Assembly: GCF_008728635.1 (NCBI RefSeq)
Contig: NZ_CP044285.1
Span: 3,038,001-3,102,000, forward strand
DNA length: 64,000 bases
Direction of reading: 5' to 3'
From: Hymenobacter baengnokdamensis
GTDB taxonomy: Bacteria > Bacteroidota > Bacteroidia > Cytophagales > Hymenobacteraceae
The notes below the pieces were generated by a model that was not told where the DNA came from, ran no database searches, and worked only from the letters and a program-made list of their open reading frames with translations. The position numbers and the translations under genes are program-made. Each line of letters starts with the position of its first letter. The first letter of the stretch is position 1. Of the stretch, positions 8,862 through 17,248 are shown in pieces.

Positions 8862-9530
8862 TCATTGCCACCCGGCAGCCCCGCGCAGCGGTACAAAGCG
8901 GCAGTCGCCCAGCTCTTCCCGCACAAATGCTTCCGGCCCCTCACGGGTAATGCGCAGCAGCTGCTGCTGACCGGGGTCGTGGCTGCCGACGGGTACTACC
9001 AGCCGGCCCCCAATGCGTAGCTGACGCAGCAGCGCGGGCGGCAGCGCCGGAGCGCCGGCCGTAACCAGAATGCCATCAAACGGCGCCAGCGCCGGCAGGC
9101 CCAGCGAGCCATCGCCCAGGTGCAGGCCCGCCGTGGGCAGGCCCAGGGTAGCCAGGCGCTGCCGCCCACGCTCATACAGCACGGCGTTGAACTCGATGCT
9201 CTGCACATTAGCAGTGAGTTGGCAGAGCACGGCATACTGATAGCCCGAGCCGGTCCCAATCTCCAGAATCTGCTGGCCGGCCTGCACATCCAGCAGCTGG
9301 GTCTGGTAGGCTACTGTGCTGGGCTGCGAAATCGTTTGGCCCTCGCCGATGGGAAAAGCCTTGTCCTGATAGGCGTGAGCCTCAAAAGCAGGCTCGAAAA
9401 ACAAATGGCGCGGTACCGCGCCAATGGCGGCCAGCACGCGCTCATCGCGGATGCCGCGCTGCTCGCGCAGGAGCGTAACCAGCGCCCGGCGCTGGCCCCG
9501 TTGGCGATACGAATCTGGTAATGGTTGAAT
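8862..9530 (-). CDS. pcm: protein-L-isoaspartate O-methyltransferase
   Basis: About 223 residues if started at ATT (9530-9528). Core motifs are VPRHLFFEPAFEAHAYQDKAFPIGEGQTISQP and LLDVQAGQQILEIGTGSGYQ (SAM-binding motif I), the PCMT signature. It methylates isoaspartyl residues for protein repair. The conserved N-terminal helices (DSYRQRGQRRALVTLLREQ then GIRDERVLAAIGAV) extend upstream of the first standard start, GTG at 9437. Between that GTG and the in-frame stop at 9543-9545 there is no ATG, GTG or TTG; ATT at 9530 or an internal CTG are the only candidates. See findings. Confidence 0.85.
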   Translation of the reverse strand: MQPLPDSYRQRGQRRALVTLLREQRGIRDERVLAAIGAVPRHLFFEPAFEAHAYQDKAFPIGEGQTISQPSTVAYQTQLLDVQAGQQILEIGTGSGYQYAVLCQLTANVQSIEFNAVLYERGRQRLATLGLPTAGLHLGDGSLGLPALAPFDGILVTAGAPALPPALLRQLRIGGRLVVPVGSHDPGQQQLLRITREGPEAFVREELGDCRFVPLRGAAGWQ

Positions 9531-9677
9531 AACAGGAAGTAATTAAAGCGGTTCGGCCGGGTAGTGCGCTAAGGTCCAAGAGCCACCTGCGCCGTCAGGC
9601 TGCCCGGCGAATGCCCAAAAGCAACAGCCTCATTGCCCGAAGTCTTATTAAATCCGGGTATAACTAGGCGGCGGTCC

Positions 9678-9685
9678 TATTTTTG
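9678..9685 (+). promoter_or_regulatory. candidate -7 element TATTTTTG overlapping a TTG start
   Basis: TAnnTTTG match whose last three bases are the first possible start codon of the sugar transferase. If active, the transcript begins near 9692 and translation must start further downstream. Confidence 0.35.
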
Positions 9686-11143
9686 CTGGGCACGCTGCAA
9701 AAATACACCTACTTCGCCTTCGCTTTGTTTCTTCGCCGGTTTCAGTATCTCAAGCTTATTGCGGCCGACTTTGGGGCCGCGCTTCTGGCCTGGGTGGCGT
9801 TTTTTCTGCTGCGTAAATACCTGCTGAGCGAGCTGACAGGCTACCGCTTTACCGAAGGCGCGCTATTTTACCTGTCCGGGGCTTCGGTCATGATTGCCCT
9901 TTTCTGGACCACGCTCTACGCGCTGCTGGGCGAATACCGCGATATCTTTCGCAAATCGCGCTTGTCGGAGATTATCCGGCTGGCCCGGACCTCGCTGCTG
10001 GGCACCGTCGTTATTTTCTTCGCCCTGCTGCTCGACGACCAGGGGGTGAGCAACTACCGCGCCTACTACAAGACGTTTACTGCCTACTATCTGCTACACT
10101 TCACCATTACGGCAATTTTGCGCGTGTGGGCCGTGTCGAGCGTGCAACAGCTTGTACGAACGGGAATTATCTCCTTCCCGACTTTATTGATAGGCTCCAA
10201 TAAGCTCGCGCTTCACACCTGCCAGGAGCTGCAAAGCACGGGCCGGCACCTGGGGCTGCGGCTGGTAGGCTTTACACCCATGGGCACTGCCATTGATACC
10301 GAGCTGGCGCACGCGCTGCCGGTTGCGGGTTCCTACCAGCAGCTGCCGGGCCTTATCCGCAGCCTGGCAATCGAGCAGGTAGTGATTGCCATCGAGCCCA
10401 GCGAGCACCGGCGCATTCAGGAAATTCTAAGCCTGCTGGAAGGCTCCCCGGCGCGAATCAGCGTTCTGCCCGACCTCTACCAGATGCTGCTGGGCTCGGT
10501 GAAGGTGAACCATATTTTTGGCACGCCGCTCATCGAAATCAAGCAGGACCTGCTGCCGGTGTGGCAGCAGATACTCAAGCGTGTAATCGACGTGGTGGGC
10601 TCCACGCTCTTTATCGTGCTGGCGAGCCCGGTGTATCTGTTTACCGCCCTGATGGTGCGTTCGTCGTCGCCTGGCCCCATCTTCTACCGGCAGCAACGCA
10701 TTGGTCGTGAAGGCATTCCGTTTGATATTATCAAGTTTCGCTCGATGTACGTCGATGCCGAGCGCCTGGGTCCGGCCCTCAGCTCCGACCACGACCCGCG
10801 CATTACCAAGTGGGGGCGCTTCATGCGCAAGGTGCGGCTCGATGAGTTTCCGCAGTTCTGGAATGTCATCAAGGGCGACATGAGCCTGGTGGGCCCGCGC
10901 CCCGAGCGCCGGTTTTTTATCGACCAGATTGTGCAGCTGGCCCCGCACTACCGCCACCTGCACCGCGTGCGGCCCGGCCTCACCTCGCTGGGCCAGGTAA
11001 AATACGGCTACGCCGAAACCGTTCCGCAAATGGTCGAACGACTTAAATTTGATATTCTATATATAGAAAATATGAGCCTGGCTATGGATTTCCGGGTGTT
11101 GCTTTATACGCTGAAAATCATTCTGGAGGGCCGGGGAAAATGA
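9683..11143 (+). CDS. polyprenyl-phosphate sugar-1-phosphate transferase (exopolysaccharide priming)
   Basis: Up to 486 residues. Four or five N-terminal membrane segments (about 20-140) precede a Rossmann-like CoA-binding_3-type region and a fifth membrane helix near residue 300. The C-terminal catalytic domain has FYRQQRIGREGIPFDIIKFRSM, SDHDPRITKWGRFMRKVRLDEFPQFWNVIKGDMSLVGPRPE and the RPGLTSLGQV ending, typical of WcaJ/WbaP-like enzymes. It loads the first sugar phosphate onto undecaprenyl phosphate. The first ATG is only around residue 70, inside a membrane helix, so the start is TTG 9683 or TTG 9725. Confidence 0.9.
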   Translation: MLGTLQKYTYFAFALFLRRFQYLKLIAADFGAALLAWVAFFLLRKYLLSELTGYRFTEGALFYLSGASVMIALFWTTLYALLGEYRDIFRKSRLSEIIRLARTSLLGTVVIFFALLLDDQGVSNYRAYYKTFTAYYLLHFTITAILRVWAVSSVQQLVRTGIISFPTLLIGSNKLALHTCQELQSTGRHLGLRLVGFTPMGTAIDTELAHALPVAGSYQQLPGLIRSLAIEQVVIAIEPSEHRRIQEILSLLEGSPARISVLPDLYQMLLGSVKVNHIFGTPLIEIKQDLLPVWQQILKRVIDVVGSTLFIVLASPVYLFTALMVRSSSPGPIFYRQQRIGREGIPFDIIKFRSMYVDAERLGPALSSDHDPRITKWGRFMRKVRLDEFPQFWNVIKGDMSLVGPRPERRFFIDQIVQLAPHYRHLHRVRPGLTSLGQVKYGYAETVPQMVERLKFDILYIENMSLAMDFRVLLYTLKIILEGRGK

Positions 11144-11203
11144 GCTGGGGTAAGCGGGCAGCGGTAAGCCCCGAACATTGCGGCCCGGTCTGACTTATAA
11201 AAA

Positions 11204-11230
11204 CCATTCATTGCTCATTGTTAACTGTTC
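11204..11230. repeat. dispersed simple-sequence repeat (TTCATTGCTCATTGTTAACTG type)
   Basis: Short AT-richer phrase between the sugar transferase and ribE. Its reverse complement closely resembles 13664-13692 upstream of hemF. Members of this loose family are built of ATTCATT/GCTCATT-like units. Confidence 0.45.
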
Positions 11231-11239
11231 CTCCTACCC

Positions 11240-11863
11240 GTGTTTACCGGAATAATTGAAGCCCTGGGCACCGTCGTATCGGTGGCCAGCGAAGGCACTA
11301 ATCGCCACTTTACTATTCAGTCGCCGTTTGCGGCCGAGCTGAAAATTGACCAGAGCGTGGCCCACGACGGCGTGTGCCTCACGGTGGTCGCCCTGAATGC
11401 GGCCGCCGGCACGCACGTGGTCACGGCTATTGATGAAACCCTGAAAAAGACCAACTTAGGACAGTGGCAGCCCGGCCGTCGCCTCAACCTGGAGCGCTGC
11501 TTGGCGGCGGGCGGCCGCTTCGATGGCCACATCGTGCAGGGCCACGTCGATGCCACGGCCGAGTGCTTTCAGGTGCAGGACCAGAATGGCTCCTGGCTGT
11601 TTCGCTTCCGCCACGCGGCCGGCCCGCAGCGCCTGACGGTCGAAAAAGGCTCCATTACCGTTAATGGCGTGAGCCTGACGTGCTTCGACAGTACGCCCAC
11701 CGGGTTTTCGGTGGCTATTATTCCGTATACCTACGAGCATACGGGCTTTCACCAATTGCAGGCCGGCGACCTGGTGAATCTGGAATTCGATATCGTAGGC
11801 AAGTACGTGGCCCGGCTGCTGGCCAGCCAGGGACTGATTGCGAGCACGGAGGTCTCGGGCTAA
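11240..11863 (+). CDS. ribE: riboflavin synthase alpha subunit
   Basis: 207 residues starting at GTG, giving the invariant MFTGIIEALG. Two lumazine-binding repeats follow; the second begins near FDGHIVQGHVDATAE, and VEKGSITVNGVSLT is characteristic. The enzyme dismutates two 6,7-dimethyl-8-ribityllumazine molecules to riboflavin. No other rib genes adjoin it. The MFTG start fixes the GTG. Confidence 0.96.
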   Translation: MFTGIIEALGTVVSVASEGTNRHFTIQSPFAAELKIDQSVAHDGVCLTVVALNAAAGTHVVTAIDETLKKTNLGQWQPGRRLNLERCLAAGGRFDGHIVQGHVDATAECFQVQDQNGSWLFRFRHAAGPQRLTVEKGSITVNGVSLTCFDSTPTGFSVAIIPYTYEHTGFHQLQAGDLVNLEFDIVGKYVARLLASQGLIASTEVSG

Positions 11864-11926
11864 CCTGCTGGCTGCTTGTGCGTAAGAGGAAGCGTGTAGC
11901 CCGTTATGTCCCGGCTGCCAGTTGAT

Positions 11927-12130
11927 ATGTCCAGCAAACGCGAACAAATCGAGCCCAGTCCCGGCGATAAGCGCTACGTACGTCGCGGCAAAGACGGGCA
12001 GTTTGAGTCGGAAGTAGACCTGAACCGCTCGCTCTCGCAAGACGATAAGCACAACTCCAGGAAAACCAGCAAGCCTGGCCAGGGTGACCACGGCGACGGC
12101 CACACCGGCAACCGCCAGCCTGGTAAGTAA
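11927..12130 (+). CDS. small conserved hydrophilic protein, unknown function
   Basis: 67 residues from ATG 11927 (an ATG at 11906 adds 7). The pattern GDKRYVRRGKDGQFESEVDLNRSLSQD followed by KPGQGDHGD recalls small proteins seen in many soil bacteria, all uncharacterised as far as I know. Highly charged, no membrane segment, no cysteine; probably cytosolic. It follows ribE by 63 bases and ends before a terminator. Confidence 0.65.
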   Translation: MSSKREQIEPSPGDKRYVRRGKDGQFESEVDLNRSLSQDDKHNSRKTSKPGQGDHGDGHTGNRQPGK

Positions 12131-12141
12131 GATTTGGTAAG

Positions 12142-12179
12142 AAAAATACTCCTGCTGCCTACGCAGCGGGGGTATTTTT
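12142..12179 (+). terminator. intrinsic terminator
   Basis: Arms AAAAATACtCCtGCTG and CAGCgGGgGTATTTTT, convergent between the small protein and the PAP2 gene. Confidence 0.85.
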
Positions 12180-12753
12180 AACTGCTAGGCGCTGGTCTGC
12201 GGCTAAGGCGCTCAAACAGCCGTGCCGCGCCCCAGGCCAGCGCCGCGCCCACCAGCGCTCCCCCCAGTACGTCGCTTGGGTAATGCGCCGCCAGGTAGAT
12301 GCGGCTGTACGAAAGCAGGCCGGCCCACAGAAAAATTCCGGCCTTGAGGCCCCGAAACCGCCCGTCTGGCAGCACCAGCTGCAGAAAGACAGCCAGGGCC
12401 ACCGAGTTAGCGGCGTGCGATGAGAGGAAGCCAAACTGCCCGCCGCAGCCATCGGGCAGGTGCAGCTGCGTGGCCAGGTCGGGCGCGTGGCAGGGGCGAA
12501 GCCGGCCAAAAACCGGCTTGAAAAGCCGGCTGGTGAGGCTGTCGGCCAGGGCCACGGCCCCAATAAGCACCGGCAGCAATACGGCGGCCCGCCGCTTAAA
12601 ATGATATAGCAGCCAGATAATCAGCAACCCGTAAAATGGAAACCACACGCGCCGGTCCGACGCGAAAGTCATTACCGCATCCAGGGCCGGCGTATGCGCG
12701 TGGTTGATAGCCAGCAGTAGCTGGTGGTCGAGGCTACGCAGCGCTTCAAGCAT
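12178..12753 (-). CDS. PAP2 family phosphatase
   Basis: 191 residues with several membrane helices. The three PAP2 motifs are visible: KPVFGRLRPC (C1), FLSSHAANSVALAV (C2, catalytic His) and RIYLAAHYPSDVLGG (C3, nucleophile His). Likely an undecaprenyl-pyrophosphate or lipid phosphate phosphatase in the inner membrane. Its ATG overlaps the hemF stop (ATGCTTGA, 8 bases), so translation is probably coupled to hemF. Confidence 0.9.
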   Translation of the reverse strand: MLEALRSLDHQLLLAINHAHTPALDAVMTFASDRRVWFPFYGLLIIWLLYHFKRRAAVLLPVLIGAVALADSLTSRLFKPVFGRLRPCHAPDLATQLHLPDGCGGQFGFLSSHAANSVALAVFLQLVLPDGRFRGLKAGIFLWAGLLSYSRIYLAAHYPSDVLGGALVGAALAWGAARLFERLSRRPAPSS

Positions 12754-13657
12754 GGTCGGCGGTTGTCCAGTCTATGCCTTTGCGGAGCCAGGCCAGCGTA
12801 TCGGCTTCCGGGGAGCCCGCTACGGGCGGGGCGGGGTTGTAGCTCCAGCCGCAGCGCGGCGGCAGGCTCATCAGAATACTTTCGGTGCGGCCGCCGGTTT
12901 CGAGCCCAAAGCGGGTGCCACGGTCGAAGGCCAGGTTGAACTCGGCGTAACGGTTGCGGCGCAGCGTTTGCCAGGCTTCCTCGCGCTCGCCGAAGGGCAG
13001 GGCGTGGTTTTCGCGCATCAGCTCAGTGTAGAACGGACCAAACAACTCGGCTACCTCCTGCACGAACGCGAACAGCTCTTCCACGCTGCCATCGGTACCC
13101 ACGGTGAGGCGGTCGAAGAAAATACCTCCCACGCCGCGCGTTTCCTGGCGGTGGGGCAGGTAAAAGTAGTCGTCGGCCCACTGATGAAAGCGGGGGTAAT
13201 AGGCAGGGTCGTGTTTAGCGCAGGCAGCTTTTAGCCGAAAGTGAAAGCGTCGGGCCTGCGCCTCGTCCACGTAAATCGGCGTCAGGTCGATGCCGCCTCC
13301 AAACCACGCTTCGCCGTTGCCCGCTTCGAAGTAACGCACGTTCATGTGAATAATGGGAATGCGCGGGCTGCGCGGGTGCAGCACCACGCTCACGCCGGTG
13401 GCGAAGAAGTGCGGGTCGGGCAGGTGCAGCTGCCGGGCAGCGGCCGCGCTCAGCTCCCCTTCCACGGCCGAAAAGCCGACGCCGCCTTTTTCCAGAATGG
13501 CCCCGCCCTCCAGCACCCGCGAGTGGCCGCCGCCGCCGCCGGGCCGCTGCCAGTCGTCGTGCCCAAAGCGGGCCGGGCCACCGTCAGCGGCTTCGAGCTG
13601 CGCACAAAGGCGGGTTTGAAAAGCCTGAAGCCAGGCGGCAATTTCGGCGCGGGACAT
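12746..13657 (-). CDS. hemF: oxygen-dependent coproporphyrinogen III oxidase
   Basis: 303 residues. Motifs include ATGVSVVLHPRSPRIPIIHMNVRYFE, WFGGGIDLTPIYVDE and GVGGIFFDRL, diagnostic of aerobic HemF. It converts coproporphyrinogen III to protoporphyrinogen IX in haem synthesis. Start at ATG 13657 (MSRAEIAAW) is preferred over the upstream in-frame start at 13699, whose extra residues come from a repeat-like segment. Co-transcribed with PAP2. Confidence 0.95.
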   Translation of the reverse strand: MSRAEIAAWLQAFQTRLCAQLEAADGGPARFGHDDWQRPGGGGGHSRVLEGGAILEKGGVGFSAVEGELSAAAARQLHLPDPHFFATGVSVVLHPRSPRIPIIHMNVRYFEAGNGEAWFGGGIDLTPIYVDEAQARRFHFRLKAACAKHDPAYYPRFHQWADDYFYLPHRQETRGVGGIFFDRLTVGTDGSVEELFAFVQEVAELFGPFYTELMRENHALPFGEREEAWQTLRRNRYAEFNLAFDRGTRFGLETGGRTESILMSLPPRCGWSYNPAPPVAGSPEADTLAWLRKGIDWTTADHA

Positions 13658-13663
13658 ACGTAG

Positions 13664-13692
13664 CAAGCAATGAATAATGAGCAGTGAACAGC
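13664..13692. repeat. dispersed simple-sequence repeat upstream of hemF
   Basis: GCAATGAATAATGAGCAGTG on the plus strand; the minus strand reads as the same family as 11204-11230. A small hairpin (GGAGCAG/CTGCTCC, 13720-13746) follows in the same gap. Confidence 0.45.
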
Positions 13693-13816
13693 GGCCCAAA
13701 AGGGTCCGCCAGGCGGCAAGGAGCAGTAGGCACTGCTTCCTGCTCCCTGCTTCCAGGCTATAAAGGTCGGGCCGGGGCGTAATTTTACCATCCCACTGGC
13801 TCTACTCACCCCCGTT

Positions 13817-15943
13817 ATGCTTGTTGATGCCCCTGCCGCGCCCGTCGCGGATACTCCGGCTGCCGCTGAGGCCGCCTTATTGCGCCGCGCTTACCTGCTG
13901 ATGCACACGGCCGCCGAAATGGCGGTTCTTTACGAAGCGCAGAAGGCTATTGCCGCCCGCTACGTGCATGCCACGGCTCGTGGCCACGAGGCCGTGCAGC
14001 TGGCAGCGGCTTTTCTGCTTACCGGGGCCGACTATGCGGCCCCCTATTACCGCGACGATGCTTTGCTGCTGGGCCTGGGCCTGCGCCCGTATGAGCTGAT
14101 GCTGCAGCTGCTGGCCAAGCGCGATGACCCGTTCAGCGGTGGCCGCACGTATTATAGCCACCCCTCGCTGCGCCGGGCGGGCGTGCCGGTTATTCCGCAC
14201 CAAAGCTCGGCTACGGGTATGCAGGCCATTCCGGCTACGGGCATGGCACAGGCAATCAGCTATTTGGAGAGTCAAAAGCTGACAGTCAGAAGTGAAGAGG
14301 TAAAGGAAGAAGAAAAAACCAGCTCCAGCCCCCTGGTTTTGTGCTCTATCGGCGACGGGGCGATGACGGAGGGCGAGGTAAGCGAGGCGCTGCAAATGGC
14401 GATTTTGCACAAGCTGCCCATCGTATACCTGGTGCAGGACAACGATTGGGGTATCTCGGCCACGGGCCGCGAGATGCGGGCGATGGATGCCTACGAGTTT
14501 GCCGCCGGCTTTCCCGGCCTGCACCGCGTGCGGGTCGACGGGGCCGATATGATTTCTTCTTATAATGGCCTGAGCGAAGCCTTTGAGCATGTGCGCGAGC
14601 GGCGCGGGCCGGCTCTGGTACACGCCAGGTGCCCGTTGTTGGGCCACCACACCAGCGGGGTGCGCCGCGAGTGGTACCGGGGCGACAACCTTACCGAGCA
14701 CCAGCAGCACGACCCGCTGCCGCGGCTGCACCGCCGCCTGCTGCATGCTGGCGCCACCGAAGAAGAGCTGGCAGCCCTGGCCGAGCAGGCGCGCACTACC
14801 GTAGCCGCCGACTGGGCCGAGGCGCTGGCCGCGCCCGACCCCGACCCCGCCACCTTCGCCGACCACGAGTTTGCCCCGCCCGCTGTGCTCGAGGAAGCCG
14901 GCGAGCGCGCTCCCGCCGGGGCCGAAAAGGCATTGATGGTAGATGCCGCCCTGCATGCCGTAGATGATATTCTGCGCGAGTTTCCGGAGGCCCTGTTCTA
15001 CGGCCAGGACGTGGGGGGCGAGCTGGGCGGCGTATTCCGCGAGGCGGCGCTGCTGGCTAAAAAATACGGCGACAAGCGCGTGTTCAACACGCCCATCCAG
15101 GAGGCGTACATTGTGGGTAGCACGGCCGGCATGGCCGCCGTAGGCGCGCGGCCGATTGTGGAAATACAATTCGCTGACTATATATGGCCCGCGCTGAATC
15201 AATTGGTTGAGGAGCTGAGCAAAAGCTGCTACCTGAGCATGGGCAAGTTTCCGGTGCCGGCCCTTATCCGGGTGCCGGTGGGGGCGTATGGCGGCGGCGG
15301 GCCGTACCACTCGGGCTCTATCGAAAGCACGCTGCTGACTATTCGGGGCATTAAGGTGGTGTATCCGAGCAACGCGGCCGATATGAAGGGCCTGCTGCGA
15401 GCGGCATTTCTGGACCCCAACCCGGTTATTTTGCTGGAGCACAAAGGCTTATACTGGAGCAAGGTGCCAGGCACGGAAGATGCCAAAACCGTAGAGCCCG
15501 CCGCTGGCTACGTTATTCCGCTGGGGCGCGCGGCCGTGGCGCAGGCCGCCGACCACGAGAAAACGGCCGGGGGCGAAAGCTGCGTAGTTATTACCTACGG
15601 CATGGGCGTGCACTGGGCCAAAGCCGCCAGCCGCGACTATCCCGGCCGGGTAGAGGTGCTCGACCTGCGCACCCTCAATCCGCTCGACTGGGAGGCCGTG
15701 CTGGCCGCCGTGCACCGGCATGGGAAGGCGTTGGTTCTCACCGAAGAGCCACTGCTCAACAGCTTCGCTGAAAGCCTGGCGGGCCGCATTCAGCGCCAGT
15801 GCTTTCAGCAGCTCGACGCGCCGGTATTTACGCTCGGGGCCGCCAACCTGCCCGCTATTGCCCTCAACGTAGAGCTGGAAAAGCAGATGCTGCCCAGCGC
15901 CGCCAAGGTGGCCGTCGCGCTCGGGGAGCTGTTAAGCTACTAA
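13817..15943 (+). CDS. 2-oxoacid dehydrogenase E1, fused alpha and beta subunits
   Basis: 708 residues. The alpha part (about 1-350) has the ThDP motif GDGAMTEGEVSEAL near residue 178 and QDNDWGISATGR. The beta part (about 370-708) has FYGQDVGGELGGVFREA, FNTPIQEAYIVG, EIQFADYIWPALNQL and PSNAADMKGLL. This is the branched-chain/2-oxoisovalerate-type E1 in one chain, decarboxylating a 2-oxoacid and passing the acyl group to E2 lipoate. Residues about 151-171 (QKLTVRSEEVKEEEKTSSSP) form a charged low-complexity insert just before the ThDP motif that looks derived from a dispersed repeat (see findings). No E2 or E3 gene is nearby. Confidence 0.93.
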   Translation: MLVDAPAAPVADTPAAAEAALLRRAYLLMHTAAEMAVLYEAQKAIAARYVHATARGHEAVQLAAAFLLTGADYAAPYYRDDALLLGLGLRPYELMLQLLAKRDDPFSGGRTYYSHPSLRRAGVPVIPHQSSATGMQAIPATGMAQAISYLESQKLTVRSEEVKEEEKTSSSPLVLCSIGDGAMTEGEVSEALQMAILHKLPIVYLVQDNDWGISATGREMRAMDAYEFAAGFPGLHRVRVDGADMISSYNGLSEAFEHVRERRGPALVHARCPLLGHHTSGVRREWYRGDNLTEHQQHDPLPRLHRRLLHAGATEEELAALAEQARTTVAADWAEALAAPDPDPATFADHEFAPPAVLEEAGERAPAGAEKALMVDAALHAVDDILREFPEALFYGQDVGGELGGVFREAALLAKKYGDKRVFNTPIQEAYIVGSTAGMAAVGARPIVEIQFADYIWPALNQLVEELSKSCYLSMGKFPVPALIRVPVGAYGGGGPYHSGSIESTLLTIRGIKVVYPSNAADMKGLLRAAFLDPNPVILLEHKGLYWSKVPGTEDAKTVEPAAGYVIPLGRAAVAQAADHEKTAGGESCVVITYGMGVHWAKAASRDYPGRVEVLDLRTLNPLDWEAVLAAVHRHGKALVLTEEPLLNSFAESLAGRIQRQCFQQLDAPVFTLGAANLPAIALNVELEKQMLPSAAKVAVALGELLSY

Positions 15944-15946
15944 GCC

Positions 15947-16519
15947 TCAGCGCCGCCGCTTCCAGAAAAACAAGCCCACGCAGGCCAGCGCCAGCCCGGC
16001 CACCAGCGCATCGCGCACGGCGCGGCCCTGCTGCGCCTCGTGCAGGTCGTCTGCCAGGCTGCGCTGCTGCTGGGTGGCCTGGCGCAGGCGCTCCTGCAGG
16101 TTCTGCTGCTCACTTTCCAGCTCGCTCAGGCGCTGGGAAGTAAGGTTGCGGTCGTCGCGGCCGGTGTTCTGGAGCGTAGTCGTGGTAGTTTGGAGCTGCG
16201 CGGCGGCAGTTTGCGCCTGCTGGGCAGTCTGGTTGAGCACGGCCACGATTTGCTCATCTTTGTCCACAATGCCTTGCAGGGCATCTACTACATCCTGCAG
16301 GTCCTGCTTGCTGGGTTTATTGCTGAGCCCGAGCAAGCCGTGACGCTGGGCGCTGGCTGCGGCGTAGCGTTGCGTGAGTACTTTGCGCTCGGCCAGCAGG
16401 GCGGGTAGGGGAGAATCGGGCGATAGCTGAGCCATTGTTGTAAGAGAGCTTGCCAAAGCTAGCAGCAGCAAGGGAGCACTAGGAAAAGTCAACACGAAGG
16501 AAAAAAGCGATAAATACAA
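15947..16519 (-). CDS. secreted/anchored coiled-coil protein, unknown
   Basis: 190 residues from a TTG start giving an N-terminal signal-like segment ending TTMAQ. The body is a long Gln/Leu/Ala-rich coiled coil (about 60-165), and the C-terminus has one membrane helix followed by KRRR. Such a layout suggests an envelope-spanning or inner-membrane-anchored spacer. If translation instead starts at the later ATG (MAQLSPD) the protein would lack the first hydrophobic segment. Convergent with the E1 gene, 3 bases apart. No family recognised. Confidence 0.55.
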   Translation of the reverse strand: MYLSLFSFVLTFPSAPLLLLALASSLTTMAQLSPDSPLPALLAERKVLTQRYAAASAQRHGLLGLSNKPSKQDLQDVVDALQGIVDKDEQIVAVLNQTAQQAQTAAAQLQTTTTTLQNTGRDDRNLTSQRLSELESEQQNLQERLRQATQQQRSLADDLHEAQQGRAVRDALVAGLALACVGLFFWKRRR

Positions 16520-16679
16520 AACAAGTACAGGCAGCCTATCCGGCAGTAAACCTCAAATATCAGGCTGGGTGTAGCGCCAGCAGCTATACGCATAGCAAAT
16601 CAGAGAGTCGCAGCCAGTAGATAAGAAAGAGCCGCAAACTACTCAGGCAGGCACAACGTATACCCTTTTAAATTTCTTC

Positions 16680-17078
16680 ATGGCCAATCGCGTCCTTTTT
16701 CAGGCTCCCTACCTTACCATCCTCTACGACTACAGCGACAACTGGCTGTACCTCGACTGGCAGGGCAACCTCGACGATGAATGCGTAAAGGAAGGTGCCC
16801 TTAAATTGCTGGAACTCATTCAGCGCGAGCAGTGTGCCAAGGTTCTTAATGATAATAGCCATATAACCGGCCTCTGGGCCGACGCTGCCCGCTGGGGCAG
16901 TGATGTATTCTTTCCGCTGCTATATGAGGCGGGCTGCCGATACTTTTCGTGGGTACAGTCGCCCGAGCGCTACAGCCAGCTTTCTGCCGAGCTGGCAGTG
17001 CAGCAAACCACTGCTGGAATTACATTTATGACATTTCGCAACCTGGCCACTGCGACCGAGTGGCTGAGGCAGATGTGA
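16680..17078 (+). CDS. small uncharacterised protein, STAS/SpoIIAA-like
   Basis: 132 residues. The pattern YLTILYDYSDNWLYLDWQGNLDDECVKEGALKLLELI and CAKVLNDNSHITGLW resembles SpoIIAA-like (STAS-fold) single-domain proteins of Bacteroidota in strand/helix order. No catalytic motif or membrane segment. Flanked by a 160-base AT-richer upstream gap and a striking palindrome downstream. Role unknown. Confidence 0.6.
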   Translation: MANRVLFQAPYLTILYDYSDNWLYLDWQGNLDDECVKEGALKLLELIQREQCAKVLNDNSHITGLWADAARWGSDVFFPLLYEAGCRYFSWVQSPERYSQLSAELAVQQTTAGITFMTFRNLATATEWLRQM

Positions 17079-17084
17079 GCAATG

Positions 17085-17126
17085 TGCCATTTGCAATATA
17101 TTAATTATAATATATTGCAAATGGCA
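17085..17126. terminator. perfect 19-bp AT-rich palindrome, probable bidirectional terminator
   Basis: Arms TGCCATTTGCAATATATTA and its exact complement around ATTA. It begins 7 bases after the stop of the STAS-like gene. Low GC and no T run make it unlike the other terminators here, so a binding site is also possible. Confidence 0.65.
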
Positions 17127-17248
17127 AGCGCGAGCGCTGCTATCCATAGTAAGCATTTACTGTCGATTAGTGCATTCGTCAAGTCTGGCGTTTGATTTTA
17201 TGACAGCCTCGAGAACTGAAAATCTGCGCTTGCCTCGCTGAGCAGCAC

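Noticed and set aside
13877..15442. Long antisense open frame (521 codons) opposite the E1 gene
   Set aside because: Shadow of high-GC codon bias; no family motif, and the sense frame is clearly a conserved enzyme.
16559..16679. Promoter or small RNA in the gap before the STAS-like gene
   Set aside because: Only general AT-richness; no TAnnTTTG or stable hairpin was seen.
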